Assembly (NCBI GenBank): GCA_002314435.1 | Contig: DCFV01000001.1 | Location: 1-6,413 of the forward strand | DNA from: Acidobacteriaceae bacterium UBA1795 | Lineage (GTDB): Bacteria > Acidobacteriota > Terriglobia > Terriglobales > Acidobacteriaceae | Length of the DNA stretch: 6,413 bases | Direction: 5' to 3' | In this document: piece by piece, positions 5,365-6,413 of the stretch | How the letters are laid out: each line of letters begins with the position of its first letter | How positions within the stretch are numbered: position 1 is the first letter of the stretch | Notes under the pieces: model-generated | Databases searched by the model: none | Told to the model about the DNA's origin: nothing | Seen by the model: only the letters and a program-made list of their open reading frames with translations | Translations under genes and position numbers: made by a program

Positions 5365-6413
5365 ATGGCGACCACTCGATTCTGCGCATTCAATAAGACC
5401 AGGGGAATCATCCTGAGCCTGGATGTTTCCGAGCTCGATGCCGCGCTCGATCCCCTGAAGGTTCTGCGCGTCCTGATGGAAGGCCTAAGCTCTGAAACCA
5501 GCACAGGTCTTTGGCTCACCCACTTCAGAGCCGTTCCGGTGGCCCGCGCCGTCTCCCCATTCGACCTGGTCTATTTGGACAAGGACGGCTGCGTCGTGCA
5601 CGCCGTGGCTCTCAGCGTCGACAGCGTCTTTGAGCCCTTCCAGGGTGAACCCGCCAGCGCGCTCGTGCTTCCCGCCTCCGTCATCGCTTCTTCTCACACT
5701 GAGCCCGGCGATCAGCTGGTCATCGTCGCCGCCCCGGAATCATCCGGTGTGACTCCTCCCGCGCAGTCCGAACACGCAGTCAGGCAGGCTCCGGTGCCGA
5801 TCCGCGTACAGCCTGTGCCCGCTCCCCAGCCTGTATTGGCAGACGAGGAAGACGCAATTCTGTCGCGCTATCTCAGTGGTCAGGCGCATCAGTCCTCTAG
5901 CGCCCACCCGGCAGCGCCCGCCGCCGCTGCGGCTGCCCCGGCGATTCTGGAACCACCTCCGCCCGCACCGGCAGTTGCACCACCCTTGCCCAACCATCTG
6001 CAGGCGGTCGCGAGCGCCCCTCTGGCAGAGCCGGAAGCCGCCCCGGCCCCGTCAGCCCCCGCCGCCCGTCCCACAATTGTCCCCAAGCCCGCAGTTGAGT
6101 ACTACCGCGAGCCCAAACCCACCTTGCGCGAACGCGTGCAGCGCTGGATGTACCCTGAATTGCAGCCACCGGCCCCGCCGCCCAATCGCAAGCTCGACCG
6201 GCGCCGCGCCTACCGGCTCTACGATCCCGACCTGGTGGCCTATTACTTCACCGGGGGCGCGCCACATCCCCATCGCATCGAGAATATTTCCGTCACCGGC
6301 TGCTACATGGACACCGACGACCTCTGGATGCCCGGCACCATCATTCGCATGACGCTGCAAAAGCTCGGCTCCCGTGGCGATCGCCGTGGCGACACCATCA
6401 CCGTCCATTCGCG
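5365..6413 (+). CDS. DUF192-like / PilZ fusion protein, 3'-truncated by window edge
   Basis: Open frame from ATG 5365 through the window end: 349 complete codons with no stop. Residues about 5-122 resemble DUF192 (COG1430): GLWL at 48-51, FDLVYLDKDG at 66-75, ALVLPA at 99-104 and GDQL at 115-118. Residues about 123-270 are a low-complexity Ala/Pro-rich linker, interrupted by an acidic patch (DEEDAILSRYLSG, 160-172). Residues from about 275 form a PilZ domain with both c-di-GMP-binding signatures: RxxxR at 280-284 and NxSxxG at 307-312. The protein is therefore a likely c-di-GMP-binding effector or regulator; what the DUF192-like part does is unknown. No signal peptide or membrane segment is seen. 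The start is supported by AGGGGA at 5353-5358 with 6-nt spacing and an in-frame stop at 5326-5328. PilZ is firm; DUF192 is moderately sure from pattern alone. Confidence 0.87.
   Translation, partial: MATTRFCAFNKTRGIILSLDVSELDAALDPLKVLRVLMEGLSSETSTGLWLTHFRAVPVARAVSPFDLVYLDKDGCVVHAVALSVDSVFEPFQGEPASALVLPASVIASSHTEPGDQLVIVAAPESSGVTPPAQSEHAVRQAPVPIRVQPVPAPQPVLADEEDAILSRYLSGQAHQSSSAHPAAPAAAAAAPAILEPPPPAPAVAPPLPNHLQAVASAPLAEPEAAPAPSAPAARPTIVPKPAVEYYREPKPTLRERVQRWMYPELQPPAPPPNRKLDRRRAYRLYDPDLVAYYFTGGAPHPHRIENISVTGCYMDTDDLWMPGTIIRMTLQKLGSRGDRRGDTITVHS

Noticed and set aside
5052..5519. Minus-strand open frame of 155 codons over the spacer before the DUF192-PilZ gene
   Set aside because: It overlaps the ends of two supported plus-strand genes, is Arg/Ser/Pro-rich and shows no domain or ribosome site that I can see.

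Overview
The window is about 60% GC (estimated by eye), with mostly C- or G-ending codons and tight intergenic spaces. It holds parts or all of six protein genes and no RNA genes, insertion sequences or CRISPR repeats. The gene mix is an exported M1 aminopeptidase, a signal-peptide/TonB-C protein, and a DUF192-like domain fused to PilZ. With the base composition, this is most like an Acidobacteriota (Terriglobia-type) chromosome. That placement is an inference from family resemblance, not a marker-gene result. Nothing suggests recent transfer.

Layout: (1) 1-384, the 3' part of lspA (lipoprotein signal peptidase II). (2) 385-529, a 145-nt spacer with a dyad-symmetric element. (3) 530-3148, a complete secreted M1-family zinc aminopeptidase. 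(4) 3169-3201, a strong hairpin with T-runs on both sides, well placed as a shared terminator between convergent genes. (5) 3231-3674 on the minus strand, a small exported protein that is essentially a TonB C-terminal domain; its AT-rich upstream region contains a perfect TTGACA. (6) 3885-4589, a HAD-superfamily hydrolase, followed after 29 nt by (7) 4619-5134, a four-helix membrane protein with a TTG start. (8) 5135-5364, a 230-nt leader able to form several hairpins, one of which would cover the Shine-Dalgarno sequence of the next gene. (9) 5365 to the window end, an open reading frame of at least 349 codons without a stop, encoding a DUF192-like domain, a long Ala/Pro-rich linker and a PilZ domain.

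Several products concern the cell envelope: lipoprotein maturation, an exported peptidase, a periplasmic TonB-like domain and an integral membrane protein. They are not one obvious operon. Only the HAD and membrane-protein genes look co-transcribed. The most notable item is the DUF192-PilZ fusion with its potentially structured leader, a candidate c-di-GMP effector whose translation may itself be controlled by RNA structure.
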